A stretch of DNA of 32,465 nucleotides from JANRKH01 sp033761815 (lineage in GTDB: Bacteria > Pseudomonadota > Alphaproteobacteria > Rickettsiales > Rickettsiaceae), in assembly GCA_033761815.1 (NCBI GenBank), contig JANRMF010000102.1, positions 1 to 32,465 of the forward strand, given 5' to 3'. Shown one piece after another: positions 8,945 through 17,692 of this stretch (the stretch's first letter is position 1; each line of letters starts with the position of its first letter). A model generated the notes under the pieces. That model did no database searches. It was not told where the DNA came from and worked only from the letters and a program-made list of their open reading frames with translations. Position numbers and translations under genes: made by a program.

Positions 8945-9469
8945 ATGAACTCGGAAGACTTAGATAAAAAAGACAAAAATTTTATAGAAATAGGACGAAT
9001 ACTAGGTCCAACAGGGATTAAAGGCGATTTAAAACTATTCATAGAAAATGATTTTTGTGATTATATTGTCAAAAATTTTAATAGTATCGCATTTTTTTCT
9101 TGCGCTAAGACTAGCTATCGTTTTATACTCAAAAATGTAAGTGGCAATATCATAAAAGTTTCGTCCGCCGATATTACAGATAGAAACCAAGCTGAAAAGC
9201 TAGGCAAGTTTCCTTTATATTGTCACAGAGACGAACTGCCCCCTCTAGAACTAGATGAATATTATTATTCCCAAATTGTCGGATTAAAAGTTTTAGATCT
9301 TAACCATCAAGACATTGGAAAAATAATTTCCATAAATAATTATGGCGCCGGTGATGTTGTCGAAATAAATCTGAAAGATAATCAGCTGATTATTCTTCCA
9401 TTTACTAAGGAGATTTTTTTGCAAGTAACAACTGATTTCGTTATAGTAAATATCCCAAGCTTAGTTTAG
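8945..9469 (+). CDS. rimM: 16S rRNA processing protein RimM
   Basis: A 174-residue ribosome maturation factor that binds S19 in the 30S head and assists late 16S rRNA processing. The N-terminal RimM barrel shows GRILGPTGIKGDLKL (residues about 18-32). The C-terminal PRC-like barrel shows YYYSQIVGLKV and GDVVEI, ending in LPF. The start is set at ATG 8945; a TTG four codons earlier is in frame but less likely. In many bacteria rimM sits in rpsP-rimM-trmD-rplS; here it stands alone, divergent from the asmA-like gene. Length fits the family. Confidence 0.92.
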   Translation: MNSEDLDKKDKNFIEIGRILGPTGIKGDLKLFIENDFCDYIVKNFNSIAFFSCAKTSYRFILKNVSGNIIKVSSADITDRNQAEKLGKFPLYCHRDELPPLELDEYYYSQIVGLKVLDLNHQDIGKIISINNYGAGDVVEINLKDNQLIILPFTKEIFLQVTTDFVIVNIPSLV

Positions 9470-9597
9470 ATATGGCATATGAGTTGGAATAAAAAATAGA
9501 GTGCAATTAATATGTTGTATATTTATTATTCTAATTAAGAATTTATTGATAAATATACTACAAATATTTGGAATAAGGCTAAAATCAAGATACAATT

Positions 9598-10725
9598 ATG
9601 AAAAAAAGTAACCTTTATATAATGAAAACTGGAATTGTCAAACTCTCCATAATTATTTTCATGATTTCATGGGCATTAGTAGCAAAAGCTCACAAGCACA
9701 ATAAAAAAACTACCCCTAAAGAAGGCCCAAAAAGAACTCAATCAATGATAGTAGTCGATGGTTTCTCGGGAAGAATTTTGAAGCAAGAAAATAGCACAAC
9801 AAAAATATATCCAGCATCCTTAACCAAATTAATGACCCTGTATATTGCTTTTGAAGAATTAAAACACGGAAGATTATCCTTGGATGAAAAACTAGTTATA
9901 TCAAAAAAAGCAGAAAATGTTTCGCCGTCAAAATTAGGGCTGATTGCGGGGAAAAAAATCTCAGTTAAAGATGCTATTTTGGGATCTATTGTAAAATCAG
10001 CTAATGATGCAACGATCACCCTTGCGGAAAACATCGCAGGGTCTGAAGAAAATTTTGCAAAAAGGATGAATGTTTGCGCGCGTAAACTTGGGATGAGATC
10101 TACATATTTCATGAATTCTCACGGACTTCACCATCAAGAGCAAAAAACAACAGCCTTAGATCTTGCAAGACTTGCCCTTGCGATCAAAAGAGACTTCCCA
10201 GAATATTATAAATGGTTTAATAGAGATAGTTTCTACTATGACGGCAAAATAGTTATGGGTCATAATAAAGTTACAAGAGAATACGAAGGAGCAGAAGGGA
10301 TGAAGACTGGATACACAAACCCGGCAGGATTCAACTTAGTCACTACAGCTTCCAAAAATGGGAAAAATATAGTTGCTGTTCTAACGGGATGCCCATCTGC
10401 AAAAAACCGAGATCAAAAAATGATGTCCTTACTTGATCATCATTTTGAAGACGGAATAAAAGGCAAATTCTCCTCCCAGAGAAAAGGAGTAAAGAATTCT
10501 GATATTTCAAATAAAGAGCTAGCTCAAGCAGTAAATCAGGAGACGAAGGATATATTTGATGATGGTGTATGGAGAGAGGTTCCAAAATTAAGCAATATCA
10601 AATCTGGCAAGCCAAAATTGGTTGCTTCAAAGAAATTTGCACTTTCAACAAAAAAGTATAAGAAAGTTGGAACAAAAACTTATTCAAAAGCCAACAAAGA
10701 ACTGAGGAAACTCTCTAGCTTATAG
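9598..10725 (+). CDS. dacA: D-alanyl-D-alanine carboxypeptidase (class A low-molecular-weight PBP, DacA/PBP5-6 type)
   Basis: A 375-residue exported serine peptidase that trims the terminal D-Ala from peptidoglycan pentapeptides in the periplasm. All three active-site motifs are present: S74-L-T-K77 in PASLTKLM, S134-A-N136, and K236-T-G238 in EGMKTGYT. A hydrophobic signal stretch lies at about residues 12-30, ending in AKA. An in-frame ATG at 9622 is an alternative start that would give a more compact signal peptide. The C-terminus is lysine-rich and lacks an obvious SPOR domain or the PBP5 amphipathic anchor, so its mode of membrane attachment is unclear. A 128-base spacer separates it from rimM and contains TATACT (9554-9559) as a possible -10 box. 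An intrinsic terminator follows. Confidence 0.94.
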   Translation: MKKSNLYIMKTGIVKLSIIIFMISWALVAKAHKHNKKTTPKEGPKRTQSMIVVDGFSGRILKQENSTTKIYPASLTKLMTLYIAFEELKHGRLSLDEKLVISKKAENVSPSKLGLIAGKKISVKDAILGSIVKSANDATITLAENIAGSEENFAKRMNVCARKLGMRSTYFMNSHGLHHQEQKTTALDLARLALAIKRDFPEYYKWFNRDSFYYDGKIVMGHNKVTREYEGAEGMKTGYTNPAGFNLVTTASKNGKNIVAVLTGCPSAKNRDQKMMSLLDHHFEDGIKGKFSSQRKGVKNSDISNKELAQAVNQETKDIFDDGVWREVPKLSNIKSGKPKLVASKKFALSTKKYKKVGTKTYSKANKELRKLSSL

Positions 10726-10769
10726 TCTCAATGGAAAAAATCTTCTTCTAACATTTTAACACTACTATA

Positions 10770-10807
10770 AAGACAAATATGCGCAGTAGTTTTTGTCTTC
10801 ATTTTTT
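10770..10807 (+). terminator. Intrinsic terminator after dacA
   Basis: An 8-bp perfect stem, AAGACAAA (10770-10777) with TTTGTCTT (10792-10799), is followed by C, A and six T residues. It lies between the convergent dacA and addB stops. An alternative pairing, ACTACT (10761-10766) with AGTAGT (10785-10790), is possible. Confidence 0.65.
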
Positions 10808-13478
10808 ACTCTCTTCTTAGGTATTTATAATCATCAAATTTAGGAACTAGTTGATCTATTATAAAGCTATTATTAAACTCTACCAACCCTTCTTTGCCAT
10901 AGTAAAATTCCAGGAGCATAACAAGAGCCTCTTTATGCTCTATTATCATTTCCTTTGTAACTTTGATGATATCCTCTTCCAAATAAGGGCTTCTTGTATT
11001 AATTTTGATATAGACTAGCTCAATCTCTGCCTTCGGATTATACGGAATTTCTTTAAAGCCTCCAGAGCTATATATTATAGCCTCAACCATAAGCTGCGGA
11101 GATTTTCCGGAAAAAACATCCTTCTTAGAAGGCGGCGCTCCGGTTTTAAAATCTATAATTCTGATTTTATTATCATAAACTTCTATTCTGTCTGCTATGG
11201 CGCTAAGTTCAATGCTCTGGGAGTTTTGATTAGTATTTATGCTCCCTATTTTGATTTCGCAGCTTCCTTCTATTTCAACAAAAATAAGACCTTCTAAGCT
11301 TTTTGTTTTATAATTTATATCAGAGATTTCTCCTATAATATTTTCCACTGACTTCAGCCACAAATTCCTATAAAACTGCGGAATACCCCTTTCTTGCAAA
11401 ATTTTATGATATAAATCATGGAATTCAGTGTTTTGGGTAGTATAAATTTCTATTATCTCATGGATTATAGAGCCAAAATCACTTGTCTCTACTTTTGTGA
11501 GAAGATTTTTCCTCTTCGAAAGTCCCAAAATCTTTTTGGCAAAAAAGCCATAAGGGTTTCTGAGAAGTAATTCTACATTTGTTGCATAAAGCTTGTTTGG
11601 AAATGAATCTCTATGAGCAAGGGGAGGTTTTTGCTGACGGGTTTCATGACCTTCAGTTTGGATTGTAATTCTCACCTCTTTATGGTCAATGAAATCCAAA
11701 ATTGAACATTTTTCGCAACATACTCCATCTTTAAAAATTGAGCGACTAAATAATATATTAGATTTCGTATTAGAGCATGAGAAGATCTTACTGGTCACTT
11801 GGTATAAAATCTTATAAAAAGAATCCTCCTTATATCCGGGGATGATTTTTTGGAAAATTTTTTGAGTAAGCCAGTCATTATCATTCGTTGGCTTCAGAAT
11901 CGTATCCTGATTAAAATCTGCAAAAATAACCCAATTAGAGTCTATCAGTAAAGCATCATCATATTTCAAAATATAGATTCTGGCAGATTTTTCAAAAGGC
12001 ATAGAGCTTTTAAGGTTAAAGATATTTTGCGCGTAAGTCAAAAACTCTTCAAGCGAGACTGGAATAGGGTTACTGATACTAATTATATCTTCAATAAAGA
12101 CTCTAAATCTCTCTGCTTCTTTATATTTACTCTTAAGATTTAGAGTTTTATAAAGTGTTTTAAAGCTACTATATATTAGCACAAGAAGGGATTTAAGATT
12201 ATCCTCCTGATTTTCTAATAGACTAGCAAGTTCATCAAGCATGAGATTTATACTTGCATCTAAAGAATCTGATTTGCCTTTATGGAAGCTGTAAATAGCA
12301 GCAAAATTTTCAAAAAAAATAGGCGCTGTATTTAATTCATTCAGCAAAGTCTGAACTTCATTATTTTGATGCAAAATACTTGAGGATAAAAGGGCAATAA
12401 TGGACTCTATTGATCCATTTTCTGTTTTGAATCTAGCAAGAGACTGAAATAATGACGCTTCAGCAAGGCTTGTATATTTTGAGCCAAAAGATGAGCAAAA
12501 ATTCTCCCCATAGCTTTCAAAAGATGAAGACAAGAAATTATCCACAAATTGGCTACTTGTTATGATTAGTATAGTCTCATTTTGCCTTGCTTTTGTTACT
12601 GCAAAATTGCCGATAAATTCTATTTCCTCATATATGTCATAAAATTCATATAATTTTACAATCTCGCCTTCAGATTCTGAGTATTGTAAATTTTGTGCAG
12701 ATAAAATATTTTGGTTATCCGCTATATCCCCTTGGGATATTTTTTTTATAATATCTTCCTGGTTAGAATAATATTTTAGGAAATATCTCATTCCTGGATT
12801 CTGCTCTAGAACAAATTCATGATTTAACGGAGGCAAGATCACGAGATGATGAATTTGATTTGCCTCAAAATAATTTGCAAAAAAATCTATATTCTCAAGT
12901 TGCCCCACAAGAATTATGAATCTATTTTTGTGGTCAATCGAATCAAGTGTTTTAATATTTTTATTTTTTGGCGTAGAGATTACATCTTCGAATTTTGTAA
13001 AACAGAATTTCAAAAAATAAGACATGTGCCACCAATGCTGAGCAACATCCTCTTCCACCCATTTATCAACCTCCTCGATATTTACAAAGTTCTTTTTTAG
13101 TTTCCAGAAAATGAGAACAAATTCGGAAGCAATTTCAAGAGCCTCACTGATCCTGTAATTTATGTTTTCATACTGAAAAATAATCTCAGACATAATAATA
13201 GTCTGCTCATAATTAGAATAAATATTACTCTCCTCATTAATTACGCTGCTCAATATGTAATTTTCAGCAGTAGTAATACGCGGCAAAATCATAGCGCGGC
13301 TATTATTTTGGTTAGCATTAAGTAATTTAGACTTAAGAATCTCGATTGAAAAATAATTTGGAGTTACGATCCAAAATTCCATTTCTGGTTTTTGCCCTCT
13401 TAATTCCAAAAATTTTTGTGCAACTAAGTCTAAGTAGGGTGTTTTTGTTTTGCTCCCTGAATAGTCAAAAAAGTTCAT
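10806..13478 (-). CDS. addB: Double-strand break repair protein AddB (alphaproteobacterial type)
   Basis: An 890-residue protein, the likely nuclease subunit partner of AddA in RecBCD-like end resection. The C-terminal RecB-family PD-(D/E)xK nuclease domain is clear: SDFGSIIHEI (residues 666-675, with H673), then D776 and K778 in IIDFKTG, and a downstream Q..VEAIIY helix at about 795-803. The N-terminal half resembles the inactivated helicase part of AddB: no convincing Walker A motif was seen. addA is not in the window. The gene starts one base after the stop of the upstream membrane-protein gene, so they share a transcript. Length is somewhat below the 1000 or so residues common in free-living relatives. 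Confidence 0.85.
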   Translation of the reverse strand: MNFFDYSGSKTKTPYLDLVAQKFLELRGQKPEMEFWIVTPNYFSIEILKSKLLNANQNNSRAMILPRITTAENYILSSVINEESNIYSNYEQTIIMSEIIFQYENINYRISEALEIASEFVLIFWKLKKNFVNIEEVDKWVEEDVAQHWWHMSYFLKFCFTKFEDVISTPKNKNIKTLDSIDHKNRFIILVGQLENIDFFANYFEANQIHHLVILPPLNHEFVLEQNPGMRYFLKYYSNQEDIIKKISQGDIADNQNILSAQNLQYSESEGEIVKLYEFYDIYEEIEFIGNFAVTKARQNETILIITSSQFVDNFLSSSFESYGENFCSSFGSKYTSLAEASLFQSLARFKTENGSIESIIALLSSSILHQNNEVQTLLNELNTAPIFFENFAAIYSFHKGKSDSLDASINLMLDELASLLENQEDNLKSLLVLIYSSFKTLYKTLNLKSKYKEAERFRVFIEDIISISNPIPVSLEEFLTYAQNIFNLKSSMPFEKSARIYILKYDDALLIDSNWVIFADFNQDTILKPTNDNDWLTQKIFQKIIPGYKEDSFYKILYQVTSKIFSCSNTKSNILFSRSIFKDGVCCEKCSILDFIDHKEVRITIQTEGHETRQQKPPLAHRDSFPNKLYATNVELLLRNPYGFFAKKILGLSKRKNLLTKVETSDFGSIIHEIIEIYTTQNTEFHDLYHKILQERGIPQFYRNLWLKSVENIIGEISDINYKTKSLEGLIFVEIEGSCEIKIGSINTNQNSQSIELSAIADRIEVYDNKIRIIDFKTGAPPSKKDVFSGKSPQLMVEAIIYSSGGFKEIPYNPKAEIELVYIKINTRSPYLEEDIIKVTKEMIIEHKEALVMLLEFYYGKEGLVEFNNSFIIDQLVPKFDDYKYLRRE

Positions 13479-13479
13479 T

Positions 13480-13908
13480 TTATCCCAGTAGATAAGAAAT
13501 TGTTCTAATTATTCCGGCTCCTAAAATTACGCGAGCTGCGCTAAATCTTGCAAAGCCAGCAAAGAGAAGAAATAATTTTGCATATAAATAAATCCAGCAT
13601 AGACATGCAAGGGGGATCCATAATACATTATATATTCTCTGGAGCACTGGGTAATTATTCACCGAAACTTCACTTTTGAAGAATCTTTGAAAAATAAAAT
13701 ATAGAATAAACCCCGCCAAATAATTTACTGTCATTGAGCATAATAGACCAAAAAAAGCTGGCACTAAGAGAAAAATGAAATTTATTTCAGAAAGATGGTA
13801 AGCAAATGGAAATGCTACCTCTGCATTGAAAACAAAGAAAAGATTCGTTGTGAAAGTGTCAACAAAAATATACTTCATCACTTCTAGAGAATTCATAACT
13901 TGACTCAT
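13480..13908 (-). CDS. Small DedA/YqaA-like inner-membrane protein
   Basis: A 142-residue protein with about three to four hydrophobic segments. The N-terminal part carries an acidic residue followed by a proline (NAEVAFPF), and the C-terminal part reads FAGFARFSAARVILGAG, which resembles the G-x-x-R-x5-F signature of VTT/DedA and YqaA proteins. Those families are implicated in lipid-carrier (undecaprenyl phosphate or phosphatidylethanolamine) translocation and membrane homeostasis. This copy is short for DedA (about 200 residues) and closer in size to YqaA. No clear Shine-Dalgarno is visible before ATG 13908. It is followed after one base by addB. The family assignment is by resemblance only. 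Confidence 0.5.
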   Translation of the reverse strand: MSQVMNSLEVMKYIFVDTFTTNLFFVFNAEVAFPFAYHLSEINFIFLLVPAFFGLLCSMTVNYLAGFILYFIFQRFFKSEVSVNNYPVLQRIYNVLWIPLACLCWIYLYAKLFLLFAGFARFSAARVILGAGIIRTISYLLG

Positions 13909-13956
13909 TTATTACTAAGTTTTACAATGCGGGCTTCTTGGTATTTTATTTTAAAA

Positions 13957-13979
13957 ACCCAGTTTAGATTAAACTGGGT
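13957..13979 (-). terminator. Perfect 10-bp hairpin with U-tract, in a divergent spacer
   Basis: ACCCAGTTTA (13957-13966) and TAAACTGGGT (13970-13979) pair perfectly around a 3-base loop. On the minus strand the stem is followed at once by TTTTT, as in a strong intrinsic terminator; on the plus strand only CTTTAT follows. It lies about 50 bases upstream of the minus gene at 13908 and about 55 bases upstream of the plus MFS gene, with TATAAA just before it on the minus strand. It could be a leader attenuator, a 5' stabilising hairpin or an insulator. Confidence 0.6.
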
Positions 13980-14033
13980 CTTTATACCAGATTTCAAATA
14001 AACATATATTAATTCTAAGGATAAGAATACGCA

Positions 14034-15305
14034 ATGCAAGAAACATTATTTAAATCAAGAACTGCAATTATTTTATGGCTCGCCCTAACTACCTTTTTTG
14101 CTTTTCAGTTTATTTTAAGATTAGCGGCTGGAATTTTGAGAGAAGATATTATGAGAAAATTCTCCATAGATACTGCATCTTTTGGCCAGCTTGCGGGTTT
14201 CTATTATCTTGCCTATTCAGGAATGCAAATACCGATTGGATATTTACTAGATAGGTATAACATTAAGTATATTTCGTTTTTATCAATTTTAATCACGGCG
14301 CTAGGTGCGTTTATTTTCGGGATAGCTGAAAACTGGACTATGCTTCTTATTGGAAGATCTCTAATTGGAATGGGTTCTGCTGCTGGATTTTTATCAGTAG
14401 CAAAAGCATCAACTGCATATTTTCCAGAAAAATATAAAGCATTTCTTATAGGTCTTGCTTTTACCTTCGGGTTGATTGGGGCTGTTACAGGAGGCATTCC
14501 TACAAAAACATTGTTTGATTATTTTGGAATAAAAGAAGGTCTGATTATACTTGGATGCATATGTCTTGTTCTAGGTTTTATTATTTTGATGGTAAAAACA
14601 GATCATTTAACCGAATATAAAGCTGCTAAGACGGCATCTTTTTCTGACATTTTAGCTCTTCTTGTAAATCCTGTCGTTCTTTTTGCGGGTGTTTGCGGGG
14701 GGCTTATGGTTGGTGCTTTAGAGGGCTTTGCGGATGTTTGGTCGCTCGCATATTTCAATCAAATATATAGATTTAGCGAAGAAAATAGCATACAAGCTGC
14801 ATTTGTTTTATATATCGGAATGTGTGTTGGCGGACCTCTTCTTGCATATTTAGCAGAGAAATTAAAATCAGAAGTAGTTGTTATTTTTGGGTGCGGATTA
14901 TTAGTCTCTGTAATTTTTATGATATTATTTGTAGTGCATGAACCAAGTATATATTTCATCTCAAGTCTAATGTTTATACTTGGAATAACGTGTTGTTATC
15001 AGGTTCTAGTTTTTACAACAGTATCTAACCTTGTACCAAAGGAGTCAGCAGCAGTTGCTATTGCGATTGTAAACTGCATAAATATGTCATTTGGATATTT
15101 CTTTCACACTATAGTAAGTTTGTTGATTCACTATGACTGGAGCGGGGCGATGAATTCAGAATATGTTCCTGTATATGATATTAGTGATTTTATGGCAGGG
15201 CTAAGGGCTATTCCTATATTAAATATGGTTGGCGCTTTTGGGTTTCTGCTACTCTCATCCAAATTGAAGAATGAAGGTTTTCTGAGAAATCAGATTAAGC
15301 AGTAA
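14034..15305 (+). CDS. Major facilitator superfamily transporter, substrate unknown
   Basis: A 423-residue inner-membrane carrier with about twelve transmembrane helices. The MFS motif A-like loop between helices 2 and 3 reads IGYLLDRYNIKY (residues about 64-75), and the helix 4 region has GRSLIGMGSAAGF (about 108-120). The type resembles the many anion or metabolite MFS carriers of Rickettsiales, but the substrate cannot be inferred. AAGGAT about 13 bases before the ATG is the only Shine-Dalgarno candidate. It stands alone, divergent from the DedA-like gene and convergent with the 316-residue unknown gene. Confidence 0.85.
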   Translation: MQETLFKSRTAIILWLALTTFFAFQFILRLAAGILREDIMRKFSIDTASFGQLAGFYYLAYSGMQIPIGYLLDRYNIKYISFLSILITALGAFIFGIAENWTMLLIGRSLIGMGSAAGFLSVAKASTAYFPEKYKAFLIGLAFTFGLIGAVTGGIPTKTLFDYFGIKEGLIILGCICLVLGFIILMVKTDHLTEYKAAKTASFSDILALLVNPVVLFAGVCGGLMVGALEGFADVWSLAYFNQIYRFSEENSIQAAFVLYIGMCVGGPLLAYLAEKLKSEVVVIFGCGLLVSVIFMILFVVHEPSIYFISSLMFILGITCCYQVLVFTTVSNLVPKESAAVAIAIVNCINMSFGYFFHTIVSLLIHYDWSGAMNSEYVPVYDISDFMAGLRAIPILNMVGAFGFLLLSSKLKNEGFLRNQIKQ

Positions 15306-15324
15306 GCTAGCCTGATTAAGAGAG

Positions 15325-15337
15325 ATAACCCGGTTAT
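15325..15337. terminator. Weak bidirectional hairpin between convergent genes
   Basis: ATAAC (15325-15329) pairs with GTTAT (15333-15337) around a 3-base loop. U-rich but interrupted sequence follows on both strands. It lies between the stops of the MFS gene and the 316-residue gene and may end both transcripts. Confidence 0.3.
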
Positions 15338-15352
15338 TTTGATTTATCATCT

Positions 15353-16303
15353 TTATTTTGAGCGGATGTTTTGGCCTGTGACTACAAAATTTGCAACAGC
15401 AGTAGTAGAAGCACCCCTCTCTAAACTTGCTCTCATATATTCATGACCAATTCTGTAAAAAGCTTGCCCTATTGAGTCTTGCGTTGGTTTATCCCACCCC
15501 ATTTCATATGCAGTTTGCGCAAGCGCTAGAGCTCTAATTCTTCTTTCTGTGTCGTTTTGTCCTTTGTTGATAAAGGTATTAATGTCAATTTGTGATGGAG
15601 GATTTTGTAATTCATATAATTCATTTAGGCTACTAAGAAATTGATTTTGATAATCCTCGCTGAAACTAGCCAAAACTTTGGAGATTTGATTTATTGGATG
15701 ATTTTCGTATCCAGTTTGAACTCTTTTAGGTTGAGAATTCTGCAAGTGTAATCTTTTCTTTGCGACTATTAAAAACTCATTTAAGTCTTGGAGTTTATTA
15801 TCACTACTCAAGTTCTCTGAATTAAATTCAGAAGATTCAGATTCAGAATCAGTTCTGGCGGAATCTAATCCCATTTCTTTTGTTGTATATATTTCTGCAG
15901 GTGCATTTATGGAGTTGTATTGAACTTTAATATAGTTCATTACATTCTCGTTCCATCCTAATTTCTGCCTAGCGTCTAAAAGTGCGAAAGCTCTAATTTT
16001 TCTTTTTAGTGGATTAAGCACTTTATTTGCTTTATCCTCTCCTTCAATAAATGATAATATATCTTGGTGAGATGGGGTTGATGGCCTATCACCTAATTTT
16101 GGTATCAGTTCCTCGGTAATTTGATTTGTAATATTACCATAATAAATTGCCAATTTAGGCTCTATATCCATGAATTGATCGAACACTTCCCCAAAAATCC
16201 CAGCCTCTTCTTTTGGATCAGTTTGATAGATCTTTGTCAGCGCATTATCAAGAGCCTCAACTGCGTCTTTTACTTGTTCAGATGATATTTTAAATCTAGG
16301 CAT
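15353..16303 (-). CDS. Unrecognised 316-residue protein with an internally duplicated helical domain
   Basis: I do not recognise this family. The protein is soluble, mostly helical and acidic, with no signal peptide or membrane segment. Two related halves are visible. The first (about residues 60-131) ends in RKIRAFALLDARQKLGWNEN (101-120). The second (about 217-288) ends in RRIRALALAQTAYEMGWDKP (254-273). The shared pattern is basic-basic-IRA-x-AL, then a Gly-Trp-acidic/Asn turn, each preceded by a P-S/Q-x-D-I-x-x-FI segment (about 77-86 and 236-245). The halves are joined by a Ser/Glu-rich linker (about 151-170). The gene follows waaA after 118 AT-rich bases with its own promoter candidate, so it need not work with it. 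A host-directed effector or a structural protein are both possible; nothing seen decides this. Confidence 0.8.
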   Translation of the reverse strand: MPRFKISSEQVKDAVEALDNALTKIYQTDPKEEAGIFGEVFDQFMDIEPKLAIYYGNITNQITEELIPKLGDRPSTPSHQDILSFIEGEDKANKVLNPLKRKIRAFALLDARQKLGWNENVMNYIKVQYNSINAPAEIYTTKEMGLDSARTDSESESSEFNSENLSSDNKLQDLNEFLIVAKKRLHLQNSQPKRVQTGYENHPINQISKVLASFSEDYQNQFLSSLNELYELQNPPSQIDINTFINKGQNDTERRIRALALAQTAYEMGWDKPTQDSIGQAFYRIGHEYMRASLERGASTTAVANFVVTGQNIRSK

Positions 16304-16333
16304 AATACTACTTTTGTTAGTTTATTTAGTTAA

Positions 16334-16362
16334 ATTATAAATAAGTATTTTAATTATGTATA
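16334..16362 (-). promoter_or_regulatory. Candidate promoter of the duplicated-domain gene
   Basis: On the minus strand TATACA (16357-16362) and a perfect TATAAT (16334-16339) are 17 bases apart. It ends about 30 bases before the ATG at 16303, which fits a short leader. Confidence 0.5.
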
Positions 16363-16421
16363 TATATATTTAATTTATCAATATAATATTTTATTAGATG
16401 TGATATTTAGGTTTAGCGTAA

Positions 16422-17684
16422 TTATTTGAGAAATTTTTGGATTTCTTGTTTATAGGTATTAGCGACCATATGTTTTGATGCTATAATGGAGTGAGCCCTA
16501 TGCTTCATTTGTTGAATTTTCTCATTCTCCATCCCCATCAGCCTAATTAGCGCATCACCTAAATCACCGGGTTTTTGGATTTCTATAGCGGCATTTTGCT
16601 CCAAAAATTCATCCCGGATATCTGGAAAATTGGACATATTAGGTCCGAAAATGATCGGGCAGCTATATGACGCTGGCTCAAGAATATTGTGTCCGCCATT
16701 AAAAAAGCTACCACCCATTATAGTTATGCAGCCAAGGGAGAAGATATTATGCATCTCGCCTATTGTATCTAGGATAAAAACAAAATCACTTATGTCTGGA
16801 AGTTTATTTTGGCTACGAAAAGAAGATTTTAGATTATCTAATTTGCAAAGCTCTGATATTTCATCTGCGCGCCTTGGATGTCTGGGCGCTATAATAAGAA
16901 GTAGATTTTTTTTGATCAATAAAGCCTCTTTATACGCTTTTAAAATAATTTGATCATCCCCAGAATGTGTACTTGCTGCAAAAATCACATCCCTATCCTG
17001 AAGGCTTTTTTTGAGAGGGTCAAAAAATTCCAGATTAATAAAAGGCATTTGCTGAATAAACTTAATATTCCCTGCAAATTTTACATTCTTAAAGCCAAGG
17101 GATTTAAAATATCTATAGTCCTTTTTACTCTGAGTAAGAATCGCTGAAAACTTGCCTCCTATCCAATTTATTATGGGTTTTAAGCTGCTCCATCTTTTAT
17201 ATGACCTATCAGACATAATAGCATTCGCAATTATAAGTGGCATTATTTTGCCAGCCTGGTGAATAATTACTGGCCAAATTTCCGATTCAATAAATATACC
17301 AATTTTTGGTTTCCAGGAGTGCACAAAGAGCTTTGTAGTGAAGTAATTATCTATAGGAACAAATTGGTGCTTTATATTGGGCTTATTTTTTATCCTTCCT
17401 AGAATATTATTGCAGGATTCTTTTGTTCCCGTTGTAATGAGGAAAAATTCATTAGGGTTTTGCTCGGATAAAATATCAATTAAAGTGAGCGCAATATTAG
17501 ATTCACCAACGCTTGCAGCGTGAAGCCATATAGGAGAGGGTAATTTAGAGACTCCCCTTATGCCAAATTTTTCGAAAACTCTATAAGGATCTTCTTTTTT
17601 CATGAAGATTCTTGCGATAATAATAATCATCTGCACAGGCAAAAAAATTAGACTAAGCAAAATTAGCATTAATTCTTGGATCAT
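16422..17684 (-). CDS. waaA: 3-deoxy-D-manno-octulosonic acid (Kdo) transferase
   Basis: A 420-residue membrane-associated glycosyltransferase that adds Kdo to the lipid A precursor. The N-terminal hydrophobic anchor (about residues 5-27) is followed by the GT30 region WLHAASVGESNIAL (53-66). The C-terminal half has the nucleotide-sugar segment IIAPRHPRRADEI and GGSFFNGGHNILEPASY. These are characteristic of WaaA/KdtA. Its presence indicates that the organism makes a Kdo-containing LPS core, unlike Anaplasmataceae. It starts 8 bases after the stop of the aminotransferase gene, so the two are co-transcribed. Confidence 0.93.
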   Translation of the reverse strand: MIQELMLILLSLIFLPVQMIIIIARIFMKKEDPYRVFEKFGIRGVSKLPSPIWLHAASVGESNIALTLIDILSEQNPNEFFLITTGTKESCNNILGRIKNKPNIKHQFVPIDNYFTTKLFVHSWKPKIGIFIESEIWPVIIHQAGKIMPLIIANAIMSDRSYKRWSSLKPIINWIGGKFSAILTQSKKDYRYFKSLGFKNVKFAGNIKFIQQMPFINLEFFDPLKKSLQDRDVIFAASTHSGDDQIILKAYKEALLIKKNLLLIIAPRHPRRADEISELCKLDNLKSSFRSQNKLPDISDFVFILDTIGEMHNIFSLGCITIMGGSFFNGGHNILEPASYSCPIIFGPNMSNFPDIRDEFLEQNAAIEIQKPGDLGDALIRLMGMENEKIQQMKHRAHSIIASKHMVANTYKQEIQKFLK

Positions 17685-17692
17685 AAAGTGAA

